Shown: positions 33,689 to 41,533 of the stretch, piece after piece
How the letters are laid out: every line of letters begins with the position of its first letter
Position numbering within the stretch: position 1 is the stretch's first letter
Assembly: GCA_020636775.1 (NCBI GenBank)
Contig: JACJXF010000022.1
Location: 1-41,533 of the forward strand
DNA length: 41,533 nucleotides
Direction of reading: 5' to 3'
Origin: Bacteroidales bacterium
GTDB lineage: Bacteria > Bacteroidota > Bacteroidia > Bacteroidales > GCA-2748055
The notes under the pieces: generated by a model
What the model was told of the DNA's origin: nothing
Seen by the model: the letters and a program-made list of their open reading frames with translations, nothing else
Database searches by the model: none
Translations under genes and position numbers: made by a program

Positions 33689-34504
33689 TTAGTATTGTTC
33701 TTTTTCATTGGGGAAATCCAGTGACCGAACGTCATTTATGTAATTCTGAATAGCACCGAACATTTCCGCATGGAGATTGTGATAACGGCGAAGGAAACGG
33801 GGAGAGAATTCCTGAGTTATCCCCAGCATATCGTGCAATACAAGAACCTGTCCGTCTACATGCCGGCCTGCACCAATCCCAATTACCGGGATTTTTCTTT
33901 CCTCTGCCACTCTTTTTCCCAGACTCGCAGGAATCTTTTCAAGGACCAGTGCAAAACAACCTGCCTCTTCAAGTATTCGAGAATCTTCAACCAGTTTTTC
34001 GGCTTCTTCCTTTTCGGTAGCTCTTACAACATAGGTCCCGAATTTATGTATGGATTGGGGAGTAAGGCCCAAATGACCCATAACCGGTATTCCGGCACTT
34101 AATATCCTTTCAACGGATTCCTTTATTTCACTGCCCCCTTCGAGTTTAACGGCATGGGCTCCTGTCTCTTTCATAATGCGAATGGAGGATTGCAGGGCTT
34201 CCCTTGAGTTTCCCTGATAGGTTCCAAAAGGAAGATCAACCACCACAAGTGCCCGGTTTACAGCTCTTACAACCCCGCTTGCATGATAGATCATTTCATT
34301 AAGAGTGATGGGAACCGTAGTTTCGTTTCCTGCCATAACATTGGAGGCTGAATCACCGACGAGGATAATGTCAATTCCAGCCTGGTCCAGTATCCGGGCC
34401 ATGGAATAATCATATCCCGTCAGCATGGCTATCTTTTCTCCCTTTAACTTCATTTCGTACAAAACATGCGTGGTGACGCGCTTTACGGAGCTATGTATGG
34501 ACAT
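33689..34504 (-). CDS. panB: 3-methyl-2-oxobutanoate hydroxymethyltransferase
   Basis: A 271-residue enzyme that makes ketopantoate from alpha-ketoisovalerate and methylene-tetrahydrofolate, the first step of pantothenate synthesis. Metal and active-site residues are visible: Asp51 in ILVGDSASNV, Asp90 in VVVDLPFGTY, Glu122 in AVKLEGG and Glu189 in LVLEKIPA. GHLGLTPQSI (143-152) and IGIGAGRHVDGQVLVLHDMLG are family signatures. Length is standard. It is the first gene of the panB-rluA pair and lies divergently from dnaK. Confidence 0.95.
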   Translation of the reverse strand: MSIHSSVKRVTTHVLYEMKLKGEKIAMLTGYDYSMARILDQAGIDIILVGDSASNVMAGNETTVPITLNEMIYHASGVVRAVNRALVVVDLPFGTYQGNSREALQSSIRIMKETGAHAVKLEGGSEIKESVERILSAGIPVMGHLGLTPQSIHKFGTYVVRATEKEEAEKLVEDSRILEEAGCFALVLEKIPASLGKRVAEERKIPVIGIGAGRHVDGQVLVLHDMLGITQEFSPRFLRRYHNLHAEMFGAIQNYINDVRSLDFPNEKEQY

Positions 34505-34735
34505 TGTTTTTGTTTTTAGAGGGCTACAAAGTTTATATAAATTTAAATTATATCCTATGAGAAGTCAATTTTTTCCGGTTTTCTGACTTTTTGTCACCAT
34601 TCAACTCAGCAAATTTTGACTCATTGTGCAGACATTGCGCAAAAATGTCACAATCAGCGCCGATATATATAATGGCATAAGTATTGACTAATTAAAGAAA
34701 CGAATTGAATTTTAATATTTAAAAATTATAATAAA

Positions 34736-36640
34736 ATGGGTAAAATAATTGGAATTGATTTAGGAACCACCAACTCTTGCGTTGCAGTAATGGAAGGTAA
34801 TGAGCCTGTGGTTATTCCAAATTCCGAAGGTAAAAGAACCACTCCTTCTGTAGTGGCTTTTGTTGAAAATGGGGAAAGAAAAATCGGAGATCCTGCAAAG
34901 CGTCAGGCAATTACGAATGCTGAGAAAACAGTTTTCTCCATTAAAAGATTTATGGGTGAAACCTTTGACAAAGTTCAGAAGGAAATAAAAAGAGTTCCTT
35001 ACAAGGTTGTTAAGGGCGAAAATAACACCCCAAGGGTGCAGATTGATGATCGTAAATATTCTCCCCAGGAAATTTCCGCAATGGTTCTTCAGAAAATGAA
35101 GAAAACAGCTGAAGACTACCTGGGTCAGGAGGTTACTGATGCCGTTATAACGGTTCCCGCATATTTTAGCGACTCTCAGCGTCAGGCAACCAAAGAAGCC
35201 GGTGAAATTGCCGGTCTGAACGTAAGAAGGATTATCAACGAACCTACTGCAGCATCGCTTGCATACGGACTGGATAAGCGTAACAAGGATATGAAAGTTG
35301 CTGTTTTTGACCTTGGAGGAGGAACCTTCGATATCTCTGTTCTTGAGTTGGGTGATGGTGTTTTCGAAGTAAAATCGACCAATGGTGACACACACCTTGG
35401 AGGTGATGACTTCGACCAGGTAATTATAGACTGGTTATCGGAAGAATTTAAAAAAGATGAAGGAATTGATCTTAAAAAAGATCCCATGGCATTGCAGCGT
35501 TTGAAAGAAGCCGCAGAAAAAGCCAAAATAGAGCTTTCCAGTTCATCGAGTACCGAAATTAACCTGCCTTATATTATGCCGGTTGATGGTATTCCGAAAC
35601 ACCTGGTGAAAACATTGACACGTTCGAAATTTGAAACACTTGCTGACAGCCTCATTCAGGCTACCATTGATCCATGCAAAAAAGCACTGAAGGACGCCGG
35701 TTTATCAGCTTCGGATATTGATGAAGTTATTCTCGTGGGAGGATCAACCAGGATTCCTGCTATTCAGACAATTGTGGAGAAATTCTTTGGAAAAGCACCT
35801 TCCAAGGGTGTAAACCCCGATGAGGTGGTGGCCGTTGGAGCCGCAATTCAGGGTGGTGTTCTTACCGGTGAGGTAAAGGATGTACTCCTTCTGGACGTTA
35901 CTCCGCTTTCACTGGGTATTGAAACCATGGGTGGTGTGTTTACAAGATTAATTGAATCCAATACAACCATTCCTACCAAAAAATCTGAAACATTTACAAC
36001 TGCTTCGGATAATCAGCCCTCTGTTGAGATTCATGTACTTCAGGGTGAAAGACCCATGGCAAGGGATAATAAGACCATTGGAAGATTTCATCTCGACGGG
36101 ATTCCACCTGCACCCAGAGGAGTTCCTCAGGTTGAGGTATCCTTTGATATTGATGCAAACGGAATACTGAACGTTCATGCAAAGGATAAAGGAACTGGAA
36201 AAGAGCACAGTATCCGCATTGAAGCTTCATCAGGACTGAGCGATTCGGAAATCGAAAAGATGAAACGTGAAGCCAAGGAAAATGAAGAAACCGATAAGCA
36301 GGCACGTGAAAAGGTGGATAAGATGAACGCTGCCGACAGCCTGATTTTCCAGACTGAAAAGCAACTGAAAGAGTTTGGGGATAAGATTCCTGCAGATAAG
36401 AAGACCGCTATAGAGGAAGCTTCTAAAAAACTCAGGGAAGCTCATAAGGCTGAGGATCTTGCAGCTATCGATACAGCCACCGCAGAACTCAATGCTGTAT
36501 GGCAGTCAGCTTCTGAAGAAATGTACAAAGCTGGTCAGACTGCACAGCCTGGTCCCGAAGCTGAAGCAAATGCTGAAGGTAAGACCAAGTCAAAAGGCGA
36601 TCAGGAAGTTACAGATGTTGACTTTGAAGAAGTAAAATAA
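34736..36640 (+). CDS. dnaK: Chaperone DnaK (Hsp70)
   Basis: A 634-residue ATP-driven chaperone. The nucleotide-binding domain (1-385) has GIDLGTTNSCVAVMEG, AVFDLGGGTFDISVLEL and VGGSTRIPAIQ; the linker DVLLLDVTPLSLGIE leads to the substrate domain (390-505) and the helical lid; the tail ends in the acidic EEVK that recruits co-chaperones. It is complete and normal. Neither grpE nor dnaJ lies beside it and no CIRCE element is present in the 231-base upstream gap, so it is probably controlled by an alternative sigma factor or other means. A strong terminator follows. Confidence 0.98.
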   Translation: MGKIIGIDLGTTNSCVAVMEGNEPVVIPNSEGKRTTPSVVAFVENGERKIGDPAKRQAITNAEKTVFSIKRFMGETFDKVQKEIKRVPYKVVKGENNTPRVQIDDRKYSPQEISAMVLQKMKKTAEDYLGQEVTDAVITVPAYFSDSQRQATKEAGEIAGLNVRRIINEPTAASLAYGLDKRNKDMKVAVFDLGGGTFDISVLELGDGVFEVKSTNGDTHLGGDDFDQVIIDWLSEEFKKDEGIDLKKDPMALQRLKEAAEKAKIELSSSSSTEINLPYIMPVDGIPKHLVKTLTRSKFETLADSLIQATIDPCKKALKDAGLSASDIDEVILVGGSTRIPAIQTIVEKFFGKAPSKGVNPDEVVAVGAAIQGGVLTGEVKDVLLLDVTPLSLGIETMGGVFTRLIESNTTIPTKKSETFTTASDNQPSVEIHVLQGERPMARDNKTIGRFHLDGIPPAPRGVPQVEVSFDIDANGILNVHAKDKGTGKEHSIRIEASSGLSDSEIEKMKREAKENEETDKQAREKVDKMNAADSLIFQTEKQLKEFGDKIPADKKTAIEEASKKLREAHKAEDLAAIDTATAELNAVWQSASEEMYKAGQTAQPGPEAEANAEGKTKSKGDQEVTDVDFEEVK

Positions 36641-36667
36641 GCCATAATTCTGATTTTCATTCATTGA

Positions 36668-36708
36668 CCACAGGTTTACAGAATCATTTGTAAGCCTGTG
36701 GTTTTTTT
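36668..36708 (+). terminator. Rho-independent terminator of dnaK
   Basis: CCACAGGTTTACA pairs with TGTAAGCCTGTGG over 13 bp (one G-U) around a short loop, followed by seven T. It lies 28 bases after the dnaK stop. Confidence 0.9.
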
Positions 36709-36753
36709 ATAAAATGATTTCCTCAATGCCGGGCAAACAATATGCGGATTTTG

Positions 36754-36761
36754 TACATTTG
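36754..36761 (+). promoter_or_regulatory. Bacteroidota-type -7 promoter box for the MORN-type gene
   Basis: TACATTTG matches TAnnTTTG, 46 bases before the start codon and after the dnaK terminator, so the following genes form a new transcription unit. No clear -33 box. Confidence 0.4.
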
Positions 36762-36806
36762 AAAATAAATTGTCCGCTTGCCTCGTTTCCTGTAAAATAA
36801 ACCATA

Positions 36807-37595
36807 ATGAAATTAAACAGAATCATTCTTCTAATAAGCATAGTTTTACTAAGCAGCCCCTCGTTCGCACAAACTAAGTCGCTGAACCAGTTTGATGAAA
36901 ACGGTAAAAAAACAGGAGCCTGGGAAAGCTATTATGAATCAGGAAAAATCAAATCCAGAGGTTTCTTTGTCGATGGTCATCCTACCGGAGAAATGCTCAG
37001 ATATTATCCCGGTGGTATTTTGCAGGCAAGCATGCTTTTCGATGAGAGCGGAAGAATATCATATGTTAAAATGTATTATGAAACCGGCGATCTTGCAGCA
37101 GAAGGAAAGTATATTGATCAGGTGAAGGATTCAGTGTGGAATTACTATTCTACCTACGACAGGCGAAAGGCCGTCTCAGAAAACATGCTACTGGGCAAAA
37201 AGAACGGGGTAAGCTATAAGTATTACGCCGGAAACAAAGCATCCGAATACCTGGAATGGAAAAATGATCTGAAAAACGGAAAATGGGAACAGTATTATGA
37301 AAACGGACAGGTCAGACTTTCCGGGAATTACATAAACGGGGATCTTGACGGAGATTTCGTAAGCTATAACCCCGATGGAAGTCTGTCAATTACCGGGAAA
37401 TATAAAATGGGACAGATGGATGGAACCTGGACCTATTATGATGAGGCTGGAAATAAAGATCTTGAAGTTGTTTATGTGGAGGGGAAAATGCTTCCCAATC
37501 CTGAAATGGACAAGCGAATTGAAGAATTTTCAAAAAAAGTCAAGGATGCAATAGGTAATCTTGATGATGTTGAGATTCCCTCAGAACTAAAATAA
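36807..37595 (+). CDS. Exported MORN-variant (YwqK-like) repeat protein
   Basis: A 262-residue exported protein with a signal peptide ending SSPSFAQ (about residue 22). The mature chain is seven or eight MORN-like repeats of about 23 residues, e.g. GAWESYYESGKIKSRGFFVDG, GEMLRYYPGGILQASMLFDESG, GKWEQYYENGQVRLSGNYINGD and GTWTYYDEAGNKDLEVVYVEGK. In Bacteroidota such proteins are numerous and their role is unknown; database names such as 'YwqK family antitoxin' should not be taken literally. It starts the unit that continues into the subtilase, xseA and xseB, with 25 bases to the subtilase gene. Confidence 0.8.
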   Translation: MKLNRIILLISIVLLSSPSFAQTKSLNQFDENGKKTGAWESYYESGKIKSRGFFVDGHPTGEMLRYYPGGILQASMLFDESGRISYVKMYYETGDLAAEGKYIDQVKDSVWNYYSTYDRRKAVSENMLLGKKNGVSYKYYAGNKASEYLEWKNDLKNGKWEQYYENGQVRLSGNYINGDLDGDFVSYNPDGSLSITGKYKMGQMDGTWTYYDEAGNKDLEVVYVEGKMLPNPEMDKRIEEFSKKVKDAIGNLDDVEIPSELK

Positions 37596-37620
37596 TTCTC
37601 TATCCATGAGCTAAGATATA

Positions 37621-39264
37621 ATGCTGAAATCTACCCTGATACTCCTTTTATTTGTCTTGTTTTTGCCTCTTTCAGCGCAGAAACTCAGAGAAGGAACTTA
37701 TTGGGTAAATTTCAGTGATAAAACCGGCAATGGCTATTCCCTTGACTCTCCGGGGGAGTTTCTCAGCCAGAGGTCTCTTGAACGGCGGTCGCGGCAAAAT
37801 ATTCCTCTTACGGATGAAGACCTGCCGGTTAGTAAAATTTATCTCGATAGTCTCAAAACATTGGGAATATCTGTATGGGGCTCATCGCGCTGGTATAACG
37901 GAGCTATAATCGAAAGTTATGATACGCTGCTTCTGGATACTCTGTCAAGGTATTCATTCATAGCAGGATTTGATAGGGGTGCAGGCCAGGTTAGAAAAAA
38001 AGCTTTTGAATCTAATTCTGAGCTAAAAATAACTCAGGCTGAATTACCTCCACCGCCTGAATATAATTACGGTATCTCCTACCCTCAAATTGCACTTCTG
38101 AACGGGAAAAAATTGCATGAGCTTGGTTTCAGAGGAGAAGGTATGCAGATTGCAGTTATCGATGGAGGATTCTGGAATGCCGACATTTATGACGCATTCG
38201 ATAGTCTCAGAAATGAAGGACGATTATTGGGATTCAGGGATTTCAGCCGATCGAATTCAGGCTTTTTCAAAACAGCGAGTCATGGAATGTCGGTATTAAG
38301 CACCATGGCCGCCAACATCCCCGGTGAATTGATTGGAACGGCTCCAAAAGCTTCGTACTGGTTATTGAAAAGTGAAATCGTTGAATCGGAAACTCCCCTC
38401 GAAGAAGCCCTCTGGCTGCTTGCCGCTGAATTCGCCGATAGTGTTGGGGTGGATGTGATAAACAGCTCCCTTGGATACTCGGAATTTGATGACACTACCT
38501 TCAATTATAGCTATTCCGACATGGATGGGAAAACGACACTTGTTACAAAAGCGGCAGAGAAAGCGTTCAGCAAAGGGATGATAGTGGTAAACAGTGCAGG
38601 AAACAGCGGTTCATCTGCCTGGAAATATATCACTGCCCCCGCCGATGGTGAGAATGTTTTAGCCATCGGCTCTTGCGATTCAACCGGTATGATTTCCGGC
38701 TTCAGTTCAAGGGGACCCAGCTATGACCAGAGGATAAAACCCGATGTGATTGCTGTAGGAAGCCAGGCTGTTGTGGTAAATTCAATCGGAACCCTCAGTC
38801 TGGGTTATGGCACCTCCTTTTCATCCCCTCAGGTGGCTGGTATGGTAGCCTGTCTGTGGGAAGCAGTTCCGCAAAAAACCAATAAGGAAATTATAAATGC
38901 CATCAGGCAATCAGGACAAACATACAGGAATCCTGATTCTGATCAGGGTTATGGAATTCCAAATTTCCTTTCCGCCCTTTATAGTCTTAATTCCTTTGTC
39001 CCTTTGTCGGGTAGCAACGGGGAAATGCTGATAATTCCCAATCCAAATAATGGGGTTTTCGATGTTCAGATCAAATCCCTTTCGGCCGGGATTATTGATT
39101 TCAGTATTTACAATTCCCTTGGCAAAAAAGTCTACAGCGATCAGCGATCCCTGTATTCGGGGCTTACGCGGGTCTCCGGATTGCAGGGGCTTGGAGCAGG
39201 AATATATCTTATTGTTGCAAAATCAGGTAATAATACCTTTCATTCCAACCTGATGGTCTTATGA
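37621..39264 (+). CDS. Secreted S8 subtilisin-like protease with T9SS sorting domain
   Basis: A 547-residue exported serine protease. Signal peptide 1-20 (LFLPLSAQ). A propeptide-like N-terminal region covers about 21-140. The catalytic domain has Asp181 in AVIDGGFW, His221 in ASHGMSVLSTMA, the oxyanion Asn328 in NSAGNSG and Ser399 in GTSFSSPQVAG, so the triad is complete. Residues about 473-547 form a type A T9SS sorting domain (IPNPNNGVFDVQI ... GAGIYLIVAKSG). It should be delivered to the cell surface or medium. Its stop overlaps the xseA start by 4 bases, an unexpected coupling of a secreted protease with a DNA-repair nuclease. Confidence 0.92.
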   Translation: MLKSTLILLLFVLFLPLSAQKLREGTYWVNFSDKTGNGYSLDSPGEFLSQRSLERRSRQNIPLTDEDLPVSKIYLDSLKTLGISVWGSSRWYNGAIIESYDTLLLDTLSRYSFIAGFDRGAGQVRKKAFESNSELKITQAELPPPPEYNYGISYPQIALLNGKKLHELGFRGEGMQIAVIDGGFWNADIYDAFDSLRNEGRLLGFRDFSRSNSGFFKTASHGMSVLSTMAANIPGELIGTAPKASYWLLKSEIVESETPLEEALWLLAAEFADSVGVDVINSSLGYSEFDDTTFNYSYSDMDGKTTLVTKAAEKAFSKGMIVVNSAGNSGSSAWKYITAPADGENVLAIGSCDSTGMISGFSSRGPSYDQRIKPDVIAVGSQAVVVNSIGTLSLGYGTSFSSPQVAGMVACLWEAVPQKTNKEIINAIRQSGQTYRNPDSDQGYGIPNFLSALYSLNSFVPLSGSNGEMLIIPNPNNGVFDVQIKSLSAGIIDFSIYNSLGKKVYSDQRSLYSGLTRVSGLQGLGAGIYLIVAKSGNNTFHSNLMVL

Positions 39265-40646
39265 TTCAAAAAAATGACAGCCTTAGCCTGAGTCAGTTAA
39301 ACCTGAGAATAAAATCAGCGTTACAGTCATCTTTTGCCGAGCCTGTATGGGTAGTAGCTGAGATCAGTGAGCTTCGGGTAAACAATTCGGGACATTGCTA
39401 CCTCGAATTGATTGAAAAAGATAACGAGACTGAAAATCTGCTTGCCAAAATAAAGGCAACTATATGGGCCTATACTTTCAGAATGCTGTCGCCTTATTTT
39501 GAAACCACAACAGGCTATGCCCTCACTGCCGGATTAAAAGTTCTGATTTATGCCCAACCCGAGTTTCATGAAGTATACGGAATAAACCTGATTATAAAAG
39601 ACATAGATCCCAGTTACACTCTGGGTGAACTGGCTCGTAAAAGACAGGAAATAATCCGCAAATTACAGGCTGAAGGGGTCATAGACATGAACCGGAATCT
39701 TCCGTTTCCGGAGGTTCCTCAAAGAATAGCAGTTATTTCCTCAGAAACTGCCGCCGGATATGGAGATTTCATGGATACCCTGATTAACAATCCGGCTGGC
39801 TATAAATTTTCCGTTCAGTTATTTCCTTCCCTGATGCAGGGAGAAAGAGCTGCCGAATCGATCATTGAAGCACTTGAAAATATCTACAGCAGAGAAAATG
39901 ATTTTGATCTCGTTGTTATCATTCGCGGCGGAGGTGCCCAGTCGGACCTTGAATGTTTTAACAATTACAACCTCGTGTATCATATTACCCAGTTTCCGCT
40001 GCCGATATTGAGCGGGATAGGTCATGAAAGAGACGAAACAATTACGGATATTGTGGCGCATACATCTCTCAAAACACCTACCGCAGTTTCTGAATTTCTG
40101 ATAGACCGGCTGAGCGACTTTGAGCGTTTGCTTGAAGACTACGGTAGAGAACTTGCATCACTGGTTTCCGGCAGAATCTCCGAAGAAAAAGAAGTATTGT
40201 CGAGTCTTTCTCAAAACACAGTTTACCTGCTGCACGAGAGTTTATTAAACGAAAGAAGCCTGCTTATAAATGCCTCCAGAAACCTGGGAAGTCTTACAGG
40301 ACAATTTAAACGACGAAAGGATGATGCCTTCAGAAATTATTTATACAGAATTTCTGCTCACCATCAGAATGCTGTAAAATCGGCAAATAGCAATATACAA
40401 ACCTCCGAAAAAAATCTCCTCCGAAATATCCGGATTTATTTTAATTCCAGATCTGACAGGCTTGCGGATTTTGAAAAGAGCAACGACCATCTTAGTCCGG
40501 AAAAAGTACTGGCAAGAGGTTACTCCATTTCAAGCTCAGATGGAAAATTAATAAAGGATTCAAGGGATTTGAAAGAAGGTAAAATCCTTACCACCCGATA
40601 TTTCAAAGGTGAAAGCAAAAGTATTATCAGGGAAATTAAAAAATAA
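39261..40646 (+). CDS. xseA: Exodeoxyribonuclease VII large subunit
   Basis: A 461-residue subunit of the nuclease that degrades single-stranded DNA from both ends. The N-terminal OB-fold (about 10-110) has VWVVAEISELRVNNSGHCYLELIE; the catalytic domain has AVISSETAAGYGDFMDTL, VVIIRGGGAQSDLECFNNYNL and GIGHERDETITDIVAH with the GHExDxT-type residues; a long coiled coil (about 280-400) and a C-terminal segment (KVLARGYSISSSDGKLI) follow. It is collinear with xseB, 8 bases apart, and overlaps the subtilase gene end. Confidence 0.95.
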   Translation: MIQKNDSLSLSQLNLRIKSALQSSFAEPVWVVAEISELRVNNSGHCYLELIEKDNETENLLAKIKATIWAYTFRMLSPYFETTTGYALTAGLKVLIYAQPEFHEVYGINLIIKDIDPSYTLGELARKRQEIIRKLQAEGVIDMNRNLPFPEVPQRIAVISSETAAGYGDFMDTLINNPAGYKFSVQLFPSLMQGERAAESIIEALENIYSRENDFDLVVIIRGGGAQSDLECFNNYNLVYHITQFPLPILSGIGHERDETITDIVAHTSLKTPTAVSEFLIDRLSDFERLLEDYGRELASLVSGRISEEKEVLSSLSQNTVYLLHESLLNERSLLINASRNLGSLTGQFKRRKDDAFRNYLYRISAHHQNAVKSANSNIQTSEKNLLRNIRIYFNSRSDRLADFEKSNDHLSPEKVLARGYSISSSDGKLIKDSRDLKEGKILTTRYFKGESKSIIREIKK

Positions 40647-40654
40647 AGTGAACT

Positions 40655-40867
40655 ATGGCAAAACAGGAAATAAAATACGCTCAGGCGGTTGCAGAAATCG
40701 AAGATATTCTGGAACAAATTGAAACAGGTCAGCTTGATGTTGACGAGCTTACCGGAAAGGTAAAACGGGTAGCATTCCTCATTAAGCTATGTAAATCAAA
40801 ACTTAAGGAAGCTGACGAGGAAATAAAAAAGATTCTGAGTCAGGATATTACTGAGACCGAAGATTAA
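40655..40867 (+). CDS. xseB: Exodeoxyribonuclease VII small subunit
   Basis: A 70-residue helical protein with the family pattern YAQAVAEIEDILEQIETGQLDVDELTGKVKRVAFLIKLCKSKLKEADEEI. Several copies coat the coiled coil of XseA to form the active complex. Its stop codon (40865-40867) overlaps the stop codon of the convergent protease gene (40864-40866) by two bases, leaving no room for a terminator between them. Confidence 0.95.
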   Translation: MAKQEIKYAQAVAEIEDILEQIETGQLDVDELTGKVKRVAFLIKLCKSKLKEADEEIKKILSQDITETED

Positions 40868-41533
40868 TCACAGGAATTACTTTTATCGGAGTCTACTTCC
40901 ATTCTAGAATCCAGGCATTCAATAACGTGACCTATCTCCAGAGCAAAGCCGACCCGCACTGTTGCATTCAGGAAAAACTCCCTTGCAATATGTTTAATCT
41001 GGTTCTGATTTGCTGAAAGCACCTGAGCCAGATCGACATCAAAAAATTTGGATTTACCCTCCTGCTCTTTTAACACCGCCAGGTTTGAATCAATAATATC
41101 AACAAGCTCTTTATATGACTTAACAAATCCCATTTCCTTATTCATAACCACACCAAGTACAGTTCCCGTTTCAACATCAATCAGCGGACATCCTGAATTG
41201 CCGGGTTTTACGGTGCCGTCGTACTGAATAAAGCTCAATCCCTTTGAATTTGAGTAGTTAGAGGAAATAATTCCGGTTTTAAGAGCCAGGTTATTATGTT
41301 CAACCTGATATCCAGTTACAACAATTGATCTTCCGATGGAAGGATTGCATGACTGGCAAAATGAAAGAGAAGGTACATTTGCAAATTCAGGAAAATCGGC
41401 CGGGATGATTACAATTCCCAGATGATCAAATTCGGATTTTTCAGGGAGTAAATTCAGAAAATCATAATATGGTATTGATAATGAGGTGTATACACTGATC
41501 CCGTCTTCCTGAAAAAATCGTATTTCAGTCCTC
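40864..41533 (-). CDS. Trypsin-like serine protease family protein (N-terminus missing)
   Basis: The frame runs from its stop at 40864 past the right edge without any stop, giving 222 visible C-terminal residues; the apparent TTG start at 41238 is only an internal codon. The visible part has the second half of a trypsin/DegP-type fold: HLGIVIIPADFPEF, SIGRSIVVTGYQ and YDGTVKPGNSGCPLIDVETGTVLGVV, where GNSG carries the nucleophile Ser. His and Asp of the triad should lie outside the window or near the edge. Instead of a PDZ domain, a helical C-terminal region follows (ANQNQIKHIAREFFLNATVR). A stress-type or effector-type protease is possible. Confidence 0.75.
   Translation of the reverse strand, partial: RTEIRFFQEDGISVYTSLSIPYYDFLNLLPEKSEFDHLGIVIIPADFPEFANVPSLSFCQSCNPSIGRSIVVTGYQVEHNNLALKTGIISSNYSNSKGLSFIQYDGTVKPGNSGCPLIDVETGTVLGVVMNKEMGFVKSYKELVDIIDSNLAVLKEQEGKSKFFDVDLAQVLSANQNQIKHIAREFFLNATVRVGFALEIGHVIECLDSRMEVDSDKSNSCD

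Noticed and set aside
34505..34735. CIRCE or HrcA operator before dnaK
   Set aside because: No TTAGCACTC-N9-GAGTGCTAA inverted repeat is present in the gap.
36807..37595. Toxin-antitoxin gene (YwqK-type name)
   Set aside because: The protein is exported and made of MORN-like repeats, with no toxin beside it; the name would be an annotation carry-over.

Overview
The window reads as a chromosomal segment of a Bacteroidota bacterium, probably from the Bacteroidales/Marinilabiliales side. The evidence is two secreted enzymes with C-terminal type IX secretion (T9SS) sorting domains, many Bacteroidota-style lipoproteins, a RibBA fusion, a START-like domain protein, A-rich rather than Shine-Dalgarno leaders, and several perfect TAnnTTTG promoter boxes. 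No phage structural genes, integrase, transposase or CRISPR array is visible.

Layout. 1-5000: end of a probable outer-membrane protein, two acetyltransferase-type proteins, a secreted GH5 glycosidase and a convergent CBM9-like protein. 5100-10330: a sulfur block made of a split YeeE/YedE transporter, a membrane-anchored rhodanese that has lost its cysteine, and a double rhodanese lipoprotein. A CPA2 cation/proton antiporter sits inside this block, bracketed by an exact 35-bp inverted repeat that carries GTTAC-type tandem arrays. 10400-11470: a lipoprotein. 11752: a Met-type tRNA(CAT), followed by a broken tRNA copy interrupted by palindromes. 12100-18460: an AT-rich accessory region holding the main discovery candidate, a three-gene operon of DUF3644/HEPN protein, RecQ helicase fused to a phosphoribosyltransferase, and a DprA/SLOG protein. 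This operon is flanked by two long imperfect hairpins that look like cassette boundaries.

18700-41533: the core chromosome resumes. It holds a PlsC acyltransferase with a YegS-type lipid kinase, a PAS-GAF-PAS histidine kinase with an esterase-like lipoprotein, a START-like protein, an LptF/G permease, two glycosyltransferases, ribBA and fmt. After a GC-rich inverted repeat come a LysM glucosaminidase, cdd, a panB-rluA pair, dnaK with a strong terminator, a MORN-type protein, a T9SS subtilase, xseA-xseB, and the C-terminal part of a trypsin-like protease running off the right edge.

How the genes work together. The sulfur block probably imports a sulfur compound such as thiosulfate and passes sulfane sulfur through rhodanese domains. 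The RecQ-PRTase/DprA/HEPN operon is best explained as a conflict or anti-phage system: the DprA plus PRTase pairing resembles the ShosTA toxin-antitoxin theme, here with a helicase fused to the PRTase and a HEPN RNase candidate added. Most of the remaining genes are envelope and housekeeping functions. All calls rest on reading the sequence; no database search was run.
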